Source of the DNA: Herbihabitans rhizosphaerae
Lineage (GTDB): Bacteria > Actinomycetota > Actinomycetes > Mycobacteriales > Pseudonocardiaceae
Assembly (NCBI RefSeq): GCF_004216555.1
Contig: NZ_SGWQ01000011.1
Coordinates: forward strand, 203,532 to 267,531
Length of the DNA: 64,000 nt
Direction: 5' to 3'
Of the stretch, positions 8,914 through 17,655 are shown in pieces. Made by a program: the position numbers and the translations under genes. Each line of letters starts with the position of its first letter. Position 1 is the first letter of the stretch. The notes under the pieces were generated by a model. It was not told the DNA's origin and made no database searches. It was given only the letters and a program-made list of their open reading frames with translations.

Positions 8914-9758
8914 CGCCGCCCCGCTCGCTCGGTGACGGCCGCGAGCACACCGCCGACGATCAGGATCAGCGCGGGCAGCGCGAGGCTCCCCAGTACGACG
9001 ATCCGGTGGTCCGCGTTCCAACTCGCGAGGACCCCGAGGTTGACGAGCAGGGCGGCGGCGGCGAACTGGATCCCGACGACAGCGACCAGCAGGCTGCGTT
9101 CCAACCAGGCGAGGGTGAGCACCGCCATGGCGATCACCAGCAGTGCGGCGAAACCGAAGCGCAGGTATATGCCGAGGGCGGCGAATGCGGTGCTGGCCAG
9201 AAACAGGCCGACGAAGAGGCCGGCGGCTCGCGGTCCGGCTGTCCGATGTGGACGGAGACTCCAGTACAGGACGAGCGCGGACAGCAGGCCGGCCCCGAAG
9301 AGGATCGGAAGGTTGATCTCCGGTGTGGAGTAGAGCGTCGTGGGTGTGTCGACAAAGGATGTGAGCAGTGGTACGCCGAGCAGGAATCCGGCGACTGCCG
9401 CGCCGACCACGCCGAGCTGCTTGCGGGTGTCGATTTCGAGGCCGACTTGTTGTGCTCGCCGTCGGTACCACCACACGGTCGCCGCGAGGCCGACGACGAT
9501 CGCCAGCACCCAGTACCAGCCGACCAGCGACGGGTACCGGAGATCGCTGAACATGCCCGAGCCGAACAGTGGGAACGGTCCCTTGTCGACCAGCGCCCAT
9601 TTGCCGGGCGGCGGCGGATCGTTCTCCCGGTAGCACAGCGGCGCCACCAGGATCAGTGCGCCGAACAGCAGCAACGGGAACGCGTTGCCGCGCCCGTCCC
9701 GGCGTGCCTTGCGGCGTAGTGCGTCGACATCGTCGAGCAGCTCGCTCGCCTCACTCAC
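8910..9758 (-). CDS. multi-pass membrane protein
   Basis: 282 residues with about seven to eight hydrophobic spans after an acidic cytoplasmic start (SEASELLDDVDALRRKARRD). GTG 9758 was chosen because GAGGAGG sits six bases upstream; an earlier start at 9806 lacks this. Family not recognised; co-translated with the winged-helix regulator, so possibly a stress- or signal-responsive membrane protein. Confidence 0.8.
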   Translation of the reverse strand: MSEASELLDDVDALRRKARRDGRGNAFPLLLFGALILVAPLCYRENDPPPPGKWALVDKGPFPLFGSGMFSDLRYPSLVGWYWVLAIVVGLAATVWWYRRRAQQVGLEIDTRKQLGVVGAAVAGFLLGVPLLTSFVDTPTTLYSTPEINLPILFGAGLLSALVLYWSLRPHRTAGPRAAGLFVGLFLASTAFAALGIYLRFGFAALLVIAMAVLTLAWLERSLLVAVVGIQFAAAALLVNLGVLASWNADHRIVVLGSLALPALILIVGGVLAAVTERAGRR

Positions 9759-9851
9759 GTCAATCCTCCTCAACTTGACTGCGATGACGACTAGTTTGTA
9801 TCGCAAACCTGTCGGTCATGGCAAGTGCCGTAGTGGCACGGAATCGGGGAG

Positions 9852-10295
9852 TCAGGCGTCCGGTGGTGTGTGCCGGACGATGTCGTCCGGCGTGTACTGC
9901 TCGCGGCGGGTGGACAACGCCCAGCGGTGGCCGGACGGATCGACCACGATGCCGTAGCGCTCGCCGAAGAACATCTCCTGGACTTCCATCTCGACGGTGG
10001 CGCCCGCGAAGATCGCCCGCCGCGCCGTGTCGTCGACATCGTCGAGTTCGAGCAACAGGAGCATCGGAGAGCCGCCGATACTCGCCGGCGACAACGCACG
10101 CCGCGCTGGTGATTCTTCGGACACGAGCAGCCGCCCGCCCCCGACAGCCAACTCCACGAAGAGAATCGTCCCGTCCGGCAACACGTTGCGAAACAGCTCC
10201 ACGGCGCCGAATGCCTTGCGGTAAAAGGAGATCGAGCCCTCGACATCCCGCACGAACAGGTGCGGACTCAGCGCGTGCGGGCGCGGCGGGCTCAT
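9852..10295 (-). CDS. VOC/glyoxalase-family protein (PhnB-like)
   Basis: 147 residues with the two beta-alpha-beta-beta-beta halves of the vicinal-oxygen-chelate fold: HLFVRDVEGSISFYRKAFGA at the start and MFFGERYGIVVDPSGHRWAL near the end. Such proteins bind metals or drugs or act as isomerases/dioxygenases; the substrate is unknown. Its ATG overlaps the padR stop (four bases), so it is the second gene of that operon. Confidence 0.88.
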   Translation of the reverse strand: MSPPRPHALSPHLFVRDVEGSISFYRKAFGAVELFRNVLPDGTILFVELAVGGGRLLVSEESPARRALSPASIGGSPMLLLLELDDVDDTARRAIFAGATVEMEVQEMFFGERYGIVVDPSGHRWALSTRREQYTPDDIVRHTPPDA

Positions 10296-10648
10296 GCCGT
10301 GGAGCGCCGGGCCGAGTCGAGCAAGCCGGCGTTCTCGGCGACCCCGACCAGCCGAGCCAGCAGATCGGTCTCCCTCTTCGCCGCGTCGATGCCGAGGGAC
10401 GTCATCCGGTAGTAGCGCCGGCGAGCGTCGTGCGGCTCACTGTCGTCGCCGGAGACTTCCTCGACCAGCCCGTCGGCGACCAGCCGCGCGATCGTCCGAT
10501 AAAGCGTGCCGGGCCCGAGTTGTACCGAGCCGTTGGTGACGTCCTCCACGAACCGCATCACCGCGTACCCGTGCGCTTTCCCGTCGGCGAGCGCCAGGAG
10601 CACCTGGTACCCGGCCGGCGTCAGCGGCGGAGGGTTGCGATCGGCCAT
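10292..10648 (-). CDS. PadR-family transcriptional regulator
   Basis: 118 residues with the PadR winged helix: GYQVLLALADGKAHGYAVMR, then GPGTLYRTIARLVADGLVEE. It is probably a repressor of its own operon and of the divergent VOC gene, through the dyad between them. The first gene of a padR-VOC unit. Confidence 0.92.
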   Translation of the reverse strand: MADRNPPPLTPAGYQVLLALADGKAHGYAVMRFVEDVTNGSVQLGPGTLYRTIARLVADGLVEEVSGDDSEPHDARRRYYRMTSLGIDAAKRETDLLARLVGVAENAGLLDSARRSTA

Positions 10649-10672
10649 GCGGGGAGTCTACAGTCCAGTCTC

Positions 10673-10695
10673 GATATATCCGAAGTGGATATATC
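10673..10695. promoter_or_regulatory. PadR operator, perfect inverted repeat
   Basis: GATATATCC-N5-GGATATATC has perfect 9-bp arms in the 69-bp gap between divergent padR and VOC genes. The AT-rich core stands out sharply from the high-GC surroundings. PadR operators commonly have ATAT-type arms, so this is very likely the shared operator. Confidence 0.75.
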
Positions 10696-10717
10696 CAACC
10701 TGGACAGGAGTAGCACG

Positions 10718-11098
10718 ATGATCCACGGAGTGCACAAGGTCGTCATCGGAGTGGTCGACCAGGAGAAGTCGAAGTCGTTCTGGACCGAGAAGATGGGCTT
10801 CACAGTCGCGCGAGACCTCCCGTACGCCGAGGGCAGCAGGTGGATCGAGGTCCTGTCGCCGGACGGCGCGACACGACTGGTACTCGATCCGAACACGCCG
10901 AGGCGGACCGAGGGCATGCAGGACGATTTGCCGCATTCGAACGTGTTCTTCTACGCCGACGACATCGAGAAGACCTACGAGGAACTGTCGGAGAAGGGCG
11001 TGGTGTTCCCGACGCCACCGGTGAAGCAGCCCTGGGGTTGGTGGTCAACGTTCGAGGACGAGGCCGGCACTCGGTACGCGCTCAGCCAGCGTGACTAG
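10718..11098 (+). CDS. VOC/glyoxalase-family protein
   Basis: 126 residues starting MIHGVHKVVIGVVDQEKSKS, a typical VOC N-terminus, with a second half ending WWSTFEDEAGTRYALSQ. The order of metal-ligand-like residues (H, E, E) fits the fold. ACAGGAG lies eight bases before the ATG. It is divergent from padR-VOC and probably co-regulated. The 3' end overlaps the HNH gene by four bases. Confidence 0.88.
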   Translation: MIHGVHKVVIGVVDQEKSKSFWTEKMGFTVARDLPYAEGSRWIEVLSPDGATRLVLDPNTPRRTEGMQDDLPHSNVFFYADDIEKTYEELSEKGVVFPTPPVKQPWGWWSTFEDEAGTRYALSQRD

Positions 11099-12279
11099 TT
11101 CGCGATTTCTACGTGCATAGTGTTGCGGATCGGTTTGCGCTGCGGATCAACCCACGCTGGCGGGATGTAGTACGGGAACCCACCGCGCATGACGATTTCC
11201 CAGTCCTGCTCGTGAATGATGGTGTGGTGGAATCGACACAATAGTGCCATCGTTTCTTCGCTGGTGATTCCACCGTTGAGCCAGTGCACGATGTGGTGTG
11301 CGTCGGTCCATTCTGGTGGCCGGTCGCAGCCGGGGAATGTGCAGCCTTTGTCTCGGGCGATCAAGGCGGCGCGGATTGCCGGGGTGGCGGTTCGTTGCTC
11401 GCGTCCGACGTCGAGTGGCTTCCCTTCGCTGTTCAACACGATGGGTGTGATCCCGGCGTCGCAGGCGATCTGCCGAATGGTTTGAGGTGTGATCAGCGCT
11501 CCGAAGTTGCCCCTACCGAGCCCGATCTGGTCGCGAAGTTGTTCGTATGAAATCGTGATCGCGAGGTGCGGCCGGCGTCCGCCGTCCTGCGGCAGGGTGT
11601 CCGAGTTGAGCACCCGGTGCGCCAACTCAACGAGCGCGTCGGCCCACCTGCGGGCGGCGGATCGGTCATCATCTTTTCCGGCGGGTTTCGCCAGCGGTGA
11701 CAGCGCCGCTTTCAACACCTCGGCACATTCGGGTGAGAGCCGCCCGCGCACCATGATCATCCCGTCAACGTCCTCGACCATCGAGAACTCCATCCGCTTG
11801 CGTGCAGCTTGTTCTTCCAGGACAACCTGTTCGGGCTGCAGGTGCGCCCTCGTCCGGAGGGCGAGCTTGCCGAGTTTGACGGGGTCGAAGCGTTCGGCTT
11901 CGCCCACGAGGAGCTGTTCGACTTCGGCGTGATGCTCGTCGGGGAGTTTGTCGATGGTGGTGCGCACGACTTGCACGTGGTCGCGGCTGATCACTCCAGC
12001 GGCGAGAGCTGTCGCCGCGACGGGTAGCTGTGCCTCGATGGGCTGCCCGGTCAGTGTGGTCGACCCGAACAGGGCGTTGGCGTCCGCGACGCGTCGTCGT
12101 GCGTCGGCGGGTGTGATCCGCACGGTGTCCCGCAGGAACGATGCCGTGGAGTAGGCGCCCATTTCTTTCGCGAGGCCTTGCTCATGGATTTCGTGGATGA
12201 GTTGAAGTCGTTCGTATTCGAGTTGTCGAATGTGGGTTTCGCGAGCCCGGAGCTCGTCGATGAGTTGTTGTCCCCTCAT
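11095..12279 (-). CDS. DUF222 / HNH endonuclease protein (13E12 family)
   Basis: 394 residues. The N-terminal DUF222 region is helical and covers most of the protein; the C-terminal HNH nuclease has CTFPGCDRPPEWTDAHHIVH, then LLCRFHHTIIHE. The family is multicopy in actinobacteria and resembles selfish or homing nucleases; its cellular role is unknown. The G+C of this gene is visibly lower than its neighbours', which suggests transfer. A nested palindromic element lies immediately upstream. Confidence 0.92.
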   Translation of the reverse strand: MRGQQLIDELRARETHIRQLEYERLQLIHEIHEQGLAKEMGAYSTASFLRDTVRITPADARRRVADANALFGSTTLTGQPIEAQLPVAATALAAGVISRDHVQVVRTTIDKLPDEHHAEVEQLLVGEAERFDPVKLGKLALRTRAHLQPEQVVLEEQAARKRMEFSMVEDVDGMIMVRGRLSPECAEVLKAALSPLAKPAGKDDDRSAARRWADALVELAHRVLNSDTLPQDGGRRPHLAITISYEQLRDQIGLGRGNFGALITPQTIRQIACDAGITPIVLNSEGKPLDVGREQRTATPAIRAALIARDKGCTFPGCDRPPEWTDAHHIVHWLNGGITSEETMALLCRFHHTIIHEQDWEIVMRGGFPYYIPPAWVDPQRKPIRNTMHVEIAN

Positions 12280-12332
12280 ACCTCGATTCTACCGAAATGG
12301 TCGACCGCTATGGGGTGAATCAAAAGCAGAAA

Positions 12333-12513
12333 GGTGTGGCGGCGCGGTACGGGCAAAAGGCAGGCGGAGCCTGCCCGTAGCGCCAGCCGTTAGGGCCGAT
12401 CGAGGCTCACAAGTCCAGGGCGAACCCCGCCAAGGGGTGAGTCGGCGAAGCCGACGCCGAAGGCGCCCTTGACTTGTGAGAATCGGCCCGCACAATACCG
12501 CGCCGCCACACCC
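12333..12513. repeat. nested palindromic element, about 180 bp
   Basis: The gene-free gap 12280-12531 is almost wholly structured. The outer perfect 17-bp inverted repeat is GGTGTGGCGGCGCGGTA (12333-12349) against 12497-12513. Inside lie a perfect hairpin GGCAGGC-GGA-GCCTGCC (12359-12375), a long imperfect stem (12393-12422 with 12464-12489) and a small hairpin at 12441-12455. It could fold into a cruciform or RNA; it may be a non-autonomous mobile element. Confidence 0.75.
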
Positions 12514-12531
12514 CAAAACCAGAACAACGAA

Positions 12532-13410
12532 TCACCCAGCAGAACCAGCCAACTCGCGAGCAACAAGAGAGGCGACGTGCGCCTGCCCAGCCGCATTCGG
12601 ATGCACCGGCACCGACAGTGAAGTCGGAATCAGCCCTTCAACCCACTTGTTCCAAGGCAACTGACAAGCGTCATGCCCCGTAGTAGGCAGCGGATCGACA
12701 AACCTAGCCCCAGCCCGAGCCGCCTCCACCCCCACCATCGCATTCAACTTCCGATGGAACTCGTTGATGTAAACCACATCCCCCCGCGCGACGGGAACGA
12801 GAGGCCAACACCCACCCGTAGGCGGCAACACCCGTAAATACCCGACCGCCACAATCACCGCCCGCGGCGACCGCTGCTTGATTCCATCAAGTACGGCAGC
12901 CACCTTCGGCGCCGCAGCCGCGATCCGAGCATCCAGCTCATCAACGCCACCCTGCGTGTAATGAGCCTTACAAGGAGCCCCCAACGGATCCGTAAAACTC
13001 GCGACACCACACGTCCGCACGATGTCCCCGAACCCGACGTCATTGCCGCCGATCGTGAACGTCACCAAATCCGTGTCCGCCGTCAAAGCAGAGAACTGCG
13101 GAGCATTCGGCCCGAACACCACATCCTGCGGCGCCGTCATGTGCTCAGTAGTCGCCGCCCCACAAGAGATGTCCACGAACGCGGCCGGCTTCACCCGAGC
13201 AGCCACCCCCGCCGGCAAATTGTCGGTCGTCTTCGCACACCCCAACGGATCAGTCCTGATCTTCGTCAGCGTGCCGACAGCGGAGAACGAGTCACCCAGA
13301 CCCACATACCGCTGATAGCCCGCAGAGGCCGCAGCCGTCCCCGGCATCGTGAGCACAGCGGCGGCGGCGATCGCGACGACGGCCGAAGACCGCCGGGAAC
13401 GCAGGGACAT
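12532..13410 (-). CDS. secreted SGNH/GDSL hydrolase
   Basis: Exported esterase/lipase of 292 residues. A signal peptide (about residues 1-28, Arg-rich start, cleavage near AAASA) precedes block I GLGDSFSAVG (Ser nucleophile), block III IGGNDVGF and block V VPVHPNAAGQ with the catalytic His. Several Cys probably form disulphides, as in the Streptomyces lipase SCO7513-like group. Codon use is slightly less G+C-rich at third positions than in its neighbours. A paralogue lies at 14844. Confidence 0.93.
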   Translation of the reverse strand: MSLRSRRSSAVVAIAAAAVLTMPGTAAASAGYQRYVGLGDSFSAVGTLTKIRTDPLGCAKTTDNLPAGVAARVKPAAFVDISCGAATTEHMTAPQDVVFGPNAPQFSALTADTDLVTFTIGGNDVGFGDIVRTCGVASFTDPLGAPCKAHYTQGGVDELDARIAAAAPKVAAVLDGIKQRSPRAVIVAVGYLRVLPPTGGCWPLVPVARGDVVYINEFHRKLNAMVGVEAARAGARFVDPLPTTGHDACQLPWNKWVEGLIPTSLSVPVHPNAAGQAHVASLVARELAGSAG

Positions 13411-13494
13411 GGTCGACCTCCGTTTTACCGGCTGGTAACACCGCGTCCGATCATTGGCCGCCCGACAACCCGTGTCAATACGCCTACAGAGGGT

Positions 13495-13998
13495 TCACGC
13501 CAACGCCTCGGCGATCCACTCGGGCACCGGCAGGTCGCGACTGGTGCATTCGGCGGACAGCTTGATCGTCCACCGCAGCGCCTGCACCATCAGGCTGGCC
13601 ATCTCCTCCGGCCCGGCATTGCGCAGCGCGATCTCGATCTGCTCGCTGGCGGCGTCGGTGTCGCCGTGCACCTCGGCGAGCAGCGTGCGGACGGCGGTGC
13701 GCACCGGCGGGTCGGCCTCGTCGATCGGCACTTCGTGCCCGTCGTCGTCGTAGACCTGCATCTTCACCGGTGTCGTGCCGCCCTGGCCGAGTGCCGCGAC
13801 CATCGTGCTGCACTCCCCGAACAGCAGCAGCATCAGCTCGCGGGCGTCGATCTTGCCTTCCTCCGAACCCGACGCGGCCTCGGCGAGCCCGCCGACGACG
13901 CCGGCGCCCTCGCCTGCCTTGACGGCGGCGAGCGCGGTGCTGGCGGCGGCGACGAGCCGGTCGTGGCGATCGGGGTCGGTGTTTTCCTCCACGGCCAC
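13495..13998 (-). CDS. hypothetical acidic protein
   Basis: Unrecognised 167-residue soluble, acidic, Ala-rich helical protein starting at GTG 13998 (GTG 13992 also possible). No membrane segment, signal peptide or catalytic motif is visible. It lies between an SGNH hydrolase and the TetR gene without overlap. Confidence 0.7.
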   Translation of the reverse strand: MAVEENTDPDRHDRLVAAASTALAAVKAGEGAGVVGGLAEAASGSEEGKIDARELMLLLFGECSTMVAALGQGGTTPVKMQVYDDDGHEVPIDEADPPVRTAVRTLLAEVHGDTDAASEQIEIALRNAGPEEMASLMVQALRWTIKLSAECTSRDLPVPEWIAEALA

Positions 13999-14079
13999 AT
14001 CTTTACCCAGTGCGGGCCAACCGGCGAGAGGCGGCCGAGTTTTCCCTTGTGGCGCGGGCGGTTCCGGCGTGTCGGGCGA

Positions 14080-14691
14080 TCACACAGCGGCGTTGAGATC
14101 CGCCGCGCCGGTGCTGCCGACGTCCAGCAACGCCGACAGGGCCATCTGCCGCAGCAGCGCGGCCATCGCGTCCCGGTCAAGGTGCCGGCTGTGCGGTGTG
14201 GAGTTGATCAGGCCGAACACCGCGTGTGCGGCTGCTCTGGCGCGCGGCTCGTCGGCGGCCGGCGCGGCGTCCTGGATGGCGCGCACCCACACCTCGACGT
14301 AGCGCCGCTGCAGCCCGCGCACCCGCCGGCGGTCCGGGTCGGTGAGGTTGCCGAGGTTGCGCTCCTGGACGGTGATCAGCGACGGGTTGTCCAGGGCGAA
14401 GTCGACGTGGAAGGCGACCAGTTCGCCCAGCGTGTCGCGCGGGGTGCGGGCGCCGGCCGCGCGTGCCTCGCCGCCGGCGAGCAACACCTCACTGATCGAG
14501 GTGAGCATCTCGCCGAGCATGGCGTCCTTGCTCCGGAAGTGCCGGTACAGCGCGGGCCCGGACACACCGACCGCCGAGCCGAGATCGTCGATGCCGACCC
14601 CGTGGAAGCCGTGGCGCGCGAACAGCTCGGCGGCCGCGGCCAGGATCTGCTCGCGGCGACTCGGCTTCTCGCTCGTGGGGACCTGCGCCAT
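14080..14691 (-). CDS. TetR-family regulator of the acyl-CoA carboxylase operon
   Basis: 203 residues; the N-terminal helix-turn-helix is REQILAAAAELFARHGFHGV with VGVSGPALYRHFRSKDAM, followed by a TetR ligand domain. Nearly the same palindrome occurs before this gene and twice before the carboxylase operon, so it probably represses both and is released by an acyl-CoA. In mycobacteria a TetR protein holds the same place beside accD1-accA1-fadE19. Start ATG 14691 gives the best N-terminus; ATG 14712 would add seven residues and overlaps the operator. Confidence 0.88.
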   Translation of the reverse strand: MAQVPTSEKPSRREQILAAAAELFARHGFHGVGIDDLGSAVGVSGPALYRHFRSKDAMLGEMLTSISEVLLAGGEARAAGARTPRDTLGELVAFHVDFALDNPSLITVQERNLGNLTDPDRRRVRGLQRRYVEVWVRAIQDAAPAADEPRARAAAHAVFGLINSTPHSRHLDRDAMAALLRQMALSALLDVGSTGAADLNAAV

Positions 14692-14712
14692 TGAGCCATC
14701 GTATCCCGGCAT

Positions 14713-14728
14713 GTTAGCGAGCGCTAAC
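14713..14728. promoter_or_regulatory. TetR operator before its own gene
   Basis: GTTAGCG-AG-CGCTAAC, perfect 7-bp arms. It matches the sites before the carboxylase operon, pointing to autoregulation. Confidence 0.78.
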
Positions 14729-14843
14729 GTCCCATCCGATCTTCGTCTGGGACTGTTAGGGGTTTTCACGAAGCGTGTCGACCTGGTAACTCCTTTGTGG
14801 TGCGCGTTCTCGTCGGGGAGAGCGCCGGTCACGGAGGTCAAAC

Positions 14844-15692
14844 ATGAGGTCCCTCGTCTCGGCGCTGTGCGCCGGACTTCTTACTGTCGCTGCCTTGCTG
14901 GTGGGGACGCCCGCGGGTGCCACTTCCTTATCCGAGAACACCGAGAACACCGAGAACACCGAGAACACCGAGAACACCGAGAACTACGTCGCGCTCGGCG
15001 ACTCCTACGCCGCTGGCACCGGCGCGGGTGACTACGGCGACAGCGGCTCGTGCATGCGCAGCGCCAACGGCTTCGCGCCACTGTGGGCGGCGGCCAACAG
15101 CCCCGCCTCGTTCGCCAACGTCACCTGTGGCGGCGCGACCACGGACGACGTGCTCGGCGGTCAGGTGGACGCGCTGAAGGAGGACACGTCGCTGGTGAGC
15201 ATCGCGATCGGCGGCAACGACGTCGGGTTCGCCGACGTGATGACCACCTGCACGCTCGGCTCGGACCAGTCGTGCGTGGACAAGGTGGAGGAGGCGAAGA
15301 CGGCCGCGCGGGAGACGCTGCCGGCGAAGCTGGACACCACCTACGCGGAGATCAAGAAGCGTTCGCCGCAGGCGCGCGTGGTCGTGCTCGGCTACCCGAG
15401 GGTCTTCGTGTCCGGGTCGGCCGACTGCTCGATGAGTGAGACCAAGCGCACCGCCCTCAACGGCGCCGCTGACGAGTTGAGCACGGTGATCGAGGGCCGG
15501 GTGGGCGCCGCCGGGATGACCTACTCCGACGTGCGCGACGAGTTCGACGGCCACGGTGTGTGCACCGACGCCGCGTGGATCCACGGCGTGCGGCCCAACC
15601 TCGGCGAGTCGTACCACCCCAACGCCGACGGCCAGAAGAGCGGCTACCTGCCCGCTTTCGAGGGTGCCGTCGGCGTCCGCGCAGCCCGCTGA
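14844..15692 (+). CDS. secreted SGNH hydrolase with N-terminal repeat
   Basis: 282 residues. Signal peptide MRSLVSALCAGLLTVAALLV, cleavage near GATS, then an ENT tripeptide repeat, then block I ALGDSYAAGTG, block III IGGNDVGF and block V YHPNADGQ. It is predicted to be an extracellular esterase/lipase and a paralogue of the 12532 gene. The Ser and His positions and the paired Cys are conserved. The repeat makes a flexible acidic linker between export signal and catalytic domain. Confidence 0.93.
   Translation: MRSLVSALCAGLLTVAALLVGTPAGATSLSENTENTENTENTENTENYVALGDSYAAGTGAGDYGDSGSCMRSANGFAPLWAAANSPASFANVTCGGATTDDVLGGQVDALKEDTSLVSIAIGGNDVGFADVMTTCTLGSDQSCVDKVEEAKTAARETLPAKLDTTYAEIKKRSPQARVVVLGYPRVFVSGSADCSMSETKRTALNGAADELSTVIEGRVGAAGMTYSDVRDEFDGHGVCTDAAWIHGVRPNLGESYHPNADGQKSGYLPAFEGAVGVRAAR
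14934..14984. repeat. 9-bp in-frame tandem repeat (GAGAACACC, 5.7 copies)
   Basis: Five perfect copies of GAGAACACC and a partial sixth inside the SGNH gene, encoding Glu-Asn-Thr units right after the signal peptide. Identical copies suggest recent slippage and likely length variation between strains. Confidence 0.95.
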
Positions 15693-15733
15693 CCCCACGC
15701 TGTCCGATTCTTATCGACCGCTCGGCTGCTGTT

Positions 15734-15763
15734 CGGCGTACTTTAGCCCGCGAAAGTACGCCG
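15734..15763. repeat. dispersed palindrome, copy A
   Basis: Arms GTACTTTAGC and GCGAAAGTAC around CC, flanked by GGC/GCC that extend the dyad. It is one of four copies, all intergenic. The gene-free stretch 15693-16048 otherwise holds the carboxylase operators and nothing that reads as a gene. Confidence 0.8.
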
Positions 15764-15989
15764 ACGGCAGGAGTGGCAGGTCAGGGTCGGGTGCGTGCGA
15801 TCGGGTGTGTAGAGACTCCGACATTGGAGTGTCACCCTGACGAGGGTTGCGCGGGGTGAGGGGTCACCTTCTTCGGTGTGCGGCCCGGATATCCGGCTAG
15901 GTGATCTCTGGGGTGGCATGCGGGGTGTGTGGATCGACAAGCACCACCTGAGTAACTGCAAGCCGGTGTGATCTCGGGTGGACGGGGAC

Positions 15990-16033
15990 GTTAGCGGTCG
16001 CTAACATGAGCGTTGAGGTTAACGACCACTAAC
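15990..16033. promoter_or_regulatory. tandem TetR operators before the carboxylase operon
   Basis: GTTAGCG-GT-CGCTAAC at 15990-16005 is a perfect match to the site before the TetR gene; GTTAACG-AC-CACTAAC at 16018-16033 has two changed bases. Their centres are 28 bp apart, just upstream of the first start codon, so binding would block transcription. Confidence 0.78.
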
Positions 16034-16048
16034 GTCCCCGGAGCCGCC

Positions 16049-17653
16049 ATGGACGCGCCCGTGCTCGCCACCGCCGCCGACTCGAGCGCCGAGTCGTTCC
16101 AGCGCTACACCAAGGAGCACACCGCGCTCGCCGACGAGCTGCGAGCGTCGCTGGCCACGGCCGGCCGCGGCGGCTCGGAGAAGGCGCGCACCCGGCACGT
16201 CGAGCGCGGCAAGCTGCTGCCGCGCGACCGGGTCGACTCGCTGGTCGACCCCGGCTCGCCGTTCCTCGAGCTGTCCCCGCTCGCCGCGCACGACATGTAC
16301 GACGGCGAGGCACCCGGCGCCGGCATCATCACCGGGGTCGGGCGGGTGTCCGGCCGTGAGTGTGTGATCGTCGCCAACGACGCCACGGTCAAGGGCGGCA
16401 CGTACTACCCGATGACCGTCAAGAAGCACCTGCGCGCCCAGGAAGTGGCGCTGCACAACAACCTTCCGTGCGTCTACCTGGTGGACTCCGGCGGCGCGTT
16501 CCTGCCGCGCCAGGACGAGGTGTTCCCGGATCGCGACCACTTCGGCCGGATCTTCTACAACCAGGCGACCATGTCCGCGCGCGGCATCCCGCAGATCGCC
16601 GCCGTGCTCGGCTCGTGCACCGCCGGCGGCGCGTACGTGCCCGCGATGTCGGACGAGGCGGTGATCGTGCGCAACCAGGGCACGATCTTCCTCGGCGGCC
16701 CGCCGCTGGTGAAGGCCGCCACCGGCGAGGTCGTCACCGCGGAGGAGCTGGGCGGCGGCGACGTGCACTCGCGCATCTCCGGCGTGACCGACCACCTCGC
16801 CGAGGACGACCCGCACGCGCTGCGCATCGTCCGCTCGATCGTGTCCACCCTCGGCCCGCGTGCCCCGCGCGCCTGGGACGTCGCTCCGGTCGAGGAGCCG
16901 GCCGTCGACCCGCGCGACCTCTACGGCGTGGTGCCGACCGACTCCCGCACCCCGTACGACGTGCGCGAGGTGATCGCCCGCGTGGTGGACGGCTCGCGGT
17001 TCCGCGAGTTCAAGAAGGAGTACGGCGCCACGCTGGTCACCGGGTTCGCGCGGATTCACGGCCACCCGGTCGGGATCATCGCCAACAACGGCGTGCTGTT
17101 CGCCGAATCCGCCATGAAGGGCGCGCACTTCATCGAACTGTGCGACAAGCGCTCGATTCCGTTGGTGTTCCTGCAGAACATCACCGGCTTCATGGTCGGC
17201 CGCGACTACGAGGCGGGCGGGATCGCCAAGCACGGCGCGAAAATGGTGACCGCCGTGGCGTGCGCCCGGGTGCCGAAGTTCACCGTGGTCATCGGCGGCT
17301 CGTTCGGCGCCGGCAACTACTCGATGTGCGGCCGGGCGTACTCACCCCGATTCCTCTGGATGTGGCCGAACGCGCGGATCTCCGTGATGGGCGGCGAGCA
17401 GGCGGCGTCCGTACTCGCGACGGTCCGGCGCGACCAGCTCGGTGACGAATGGTCGGCCGAGGACGAGGAGAGGTTCAAGGAGCCGATCCGGCAGCAGTAC
17501 GAGGACCAGGGCAACCCGTACTACTCCACCGCGCGGCTCTGGGACGACGGCGTGATCGACCCGGCCGACACCCGCACGGTGCTCGGATTGGGCCTGTCCG
17601 CCTCGGCCAACGCACCACTCGAAGCGGTCAACTACGGCGTCTTTCGGATGTGA
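16049..17653 (+). CDS. accD1: acyl-CoA carboxylase beta subunit (methylcrotonyl-CoA type)
   Basis: Carboxyltransferase subunit that moves CO2 from carboxybiotin to an acyl-CoA, in leucine degradation 3-methylcrotonyl-CoA. 534 residues with the two crotonase-like halves; oxyanion loops include [14 protein letters not shown] in the N half and [16 protein letters not shown] in the C half. ATG 16049 has GGAG upstream; the longer frame to 16013 runs through the operator. Gene order beta-alpha-acyl-CoA dehydrogenase and the TetR neighbour match the mycobacterial leucine locus; substrate is inferred from this. Confidence 0.93.
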   Translation: MDAPVLATAADSSAESFQRYTKEHTALADELRASLATAGRGGSEKARTRHVERGKLLPRDRVDSLVDPGSPFLELSPLAAHDMYDGEAPGAGIITGVGRVSGRECVIVANDATVKGGTYYPMTVKKHLRAQEVALHNNLPCVYLVDSGGAFLPRQDEVFPDRDHFGRIFYNQATMSARGIPQIAAVLGSCTAGGAYVPAMSDEAVIVRNQGTIFLGGPPLVKAATGEVVTAEELGGGDVHSRISGVTDHLAEDDPHALRIVRSIVSTLGPRAPRAWDVAPVEEPAVDPRDLYGVVPTDSRTPYDVREVIARVVDGSRFREFKKEYGATLVTGFARIHGHPVGIIANNGVLFAESAMKGAHFIELCDKRSIPLVFLQNITGFMVGRDYEAGGIAKHGAKMVTAVACARVPKFTVVIGGSFGAGNYSMCGRAYSPRFLWMWPNARISVMGGEQAASVLATVRRDQLGDEWSAEDEERFKEPIRQQYEDQGNPYYSTARLWDDGVIDPADTRTVLGLGLSASANAPLEAVNYGVFRM

Positions 17654-17655
17654 CG

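Noticed and set aside
15734..15763. Attachment site or tRNA end for an integrated element
   Set aside because: No tRNA, integrase or second matching end was found; the palindrome is a dispersed repeat instead.
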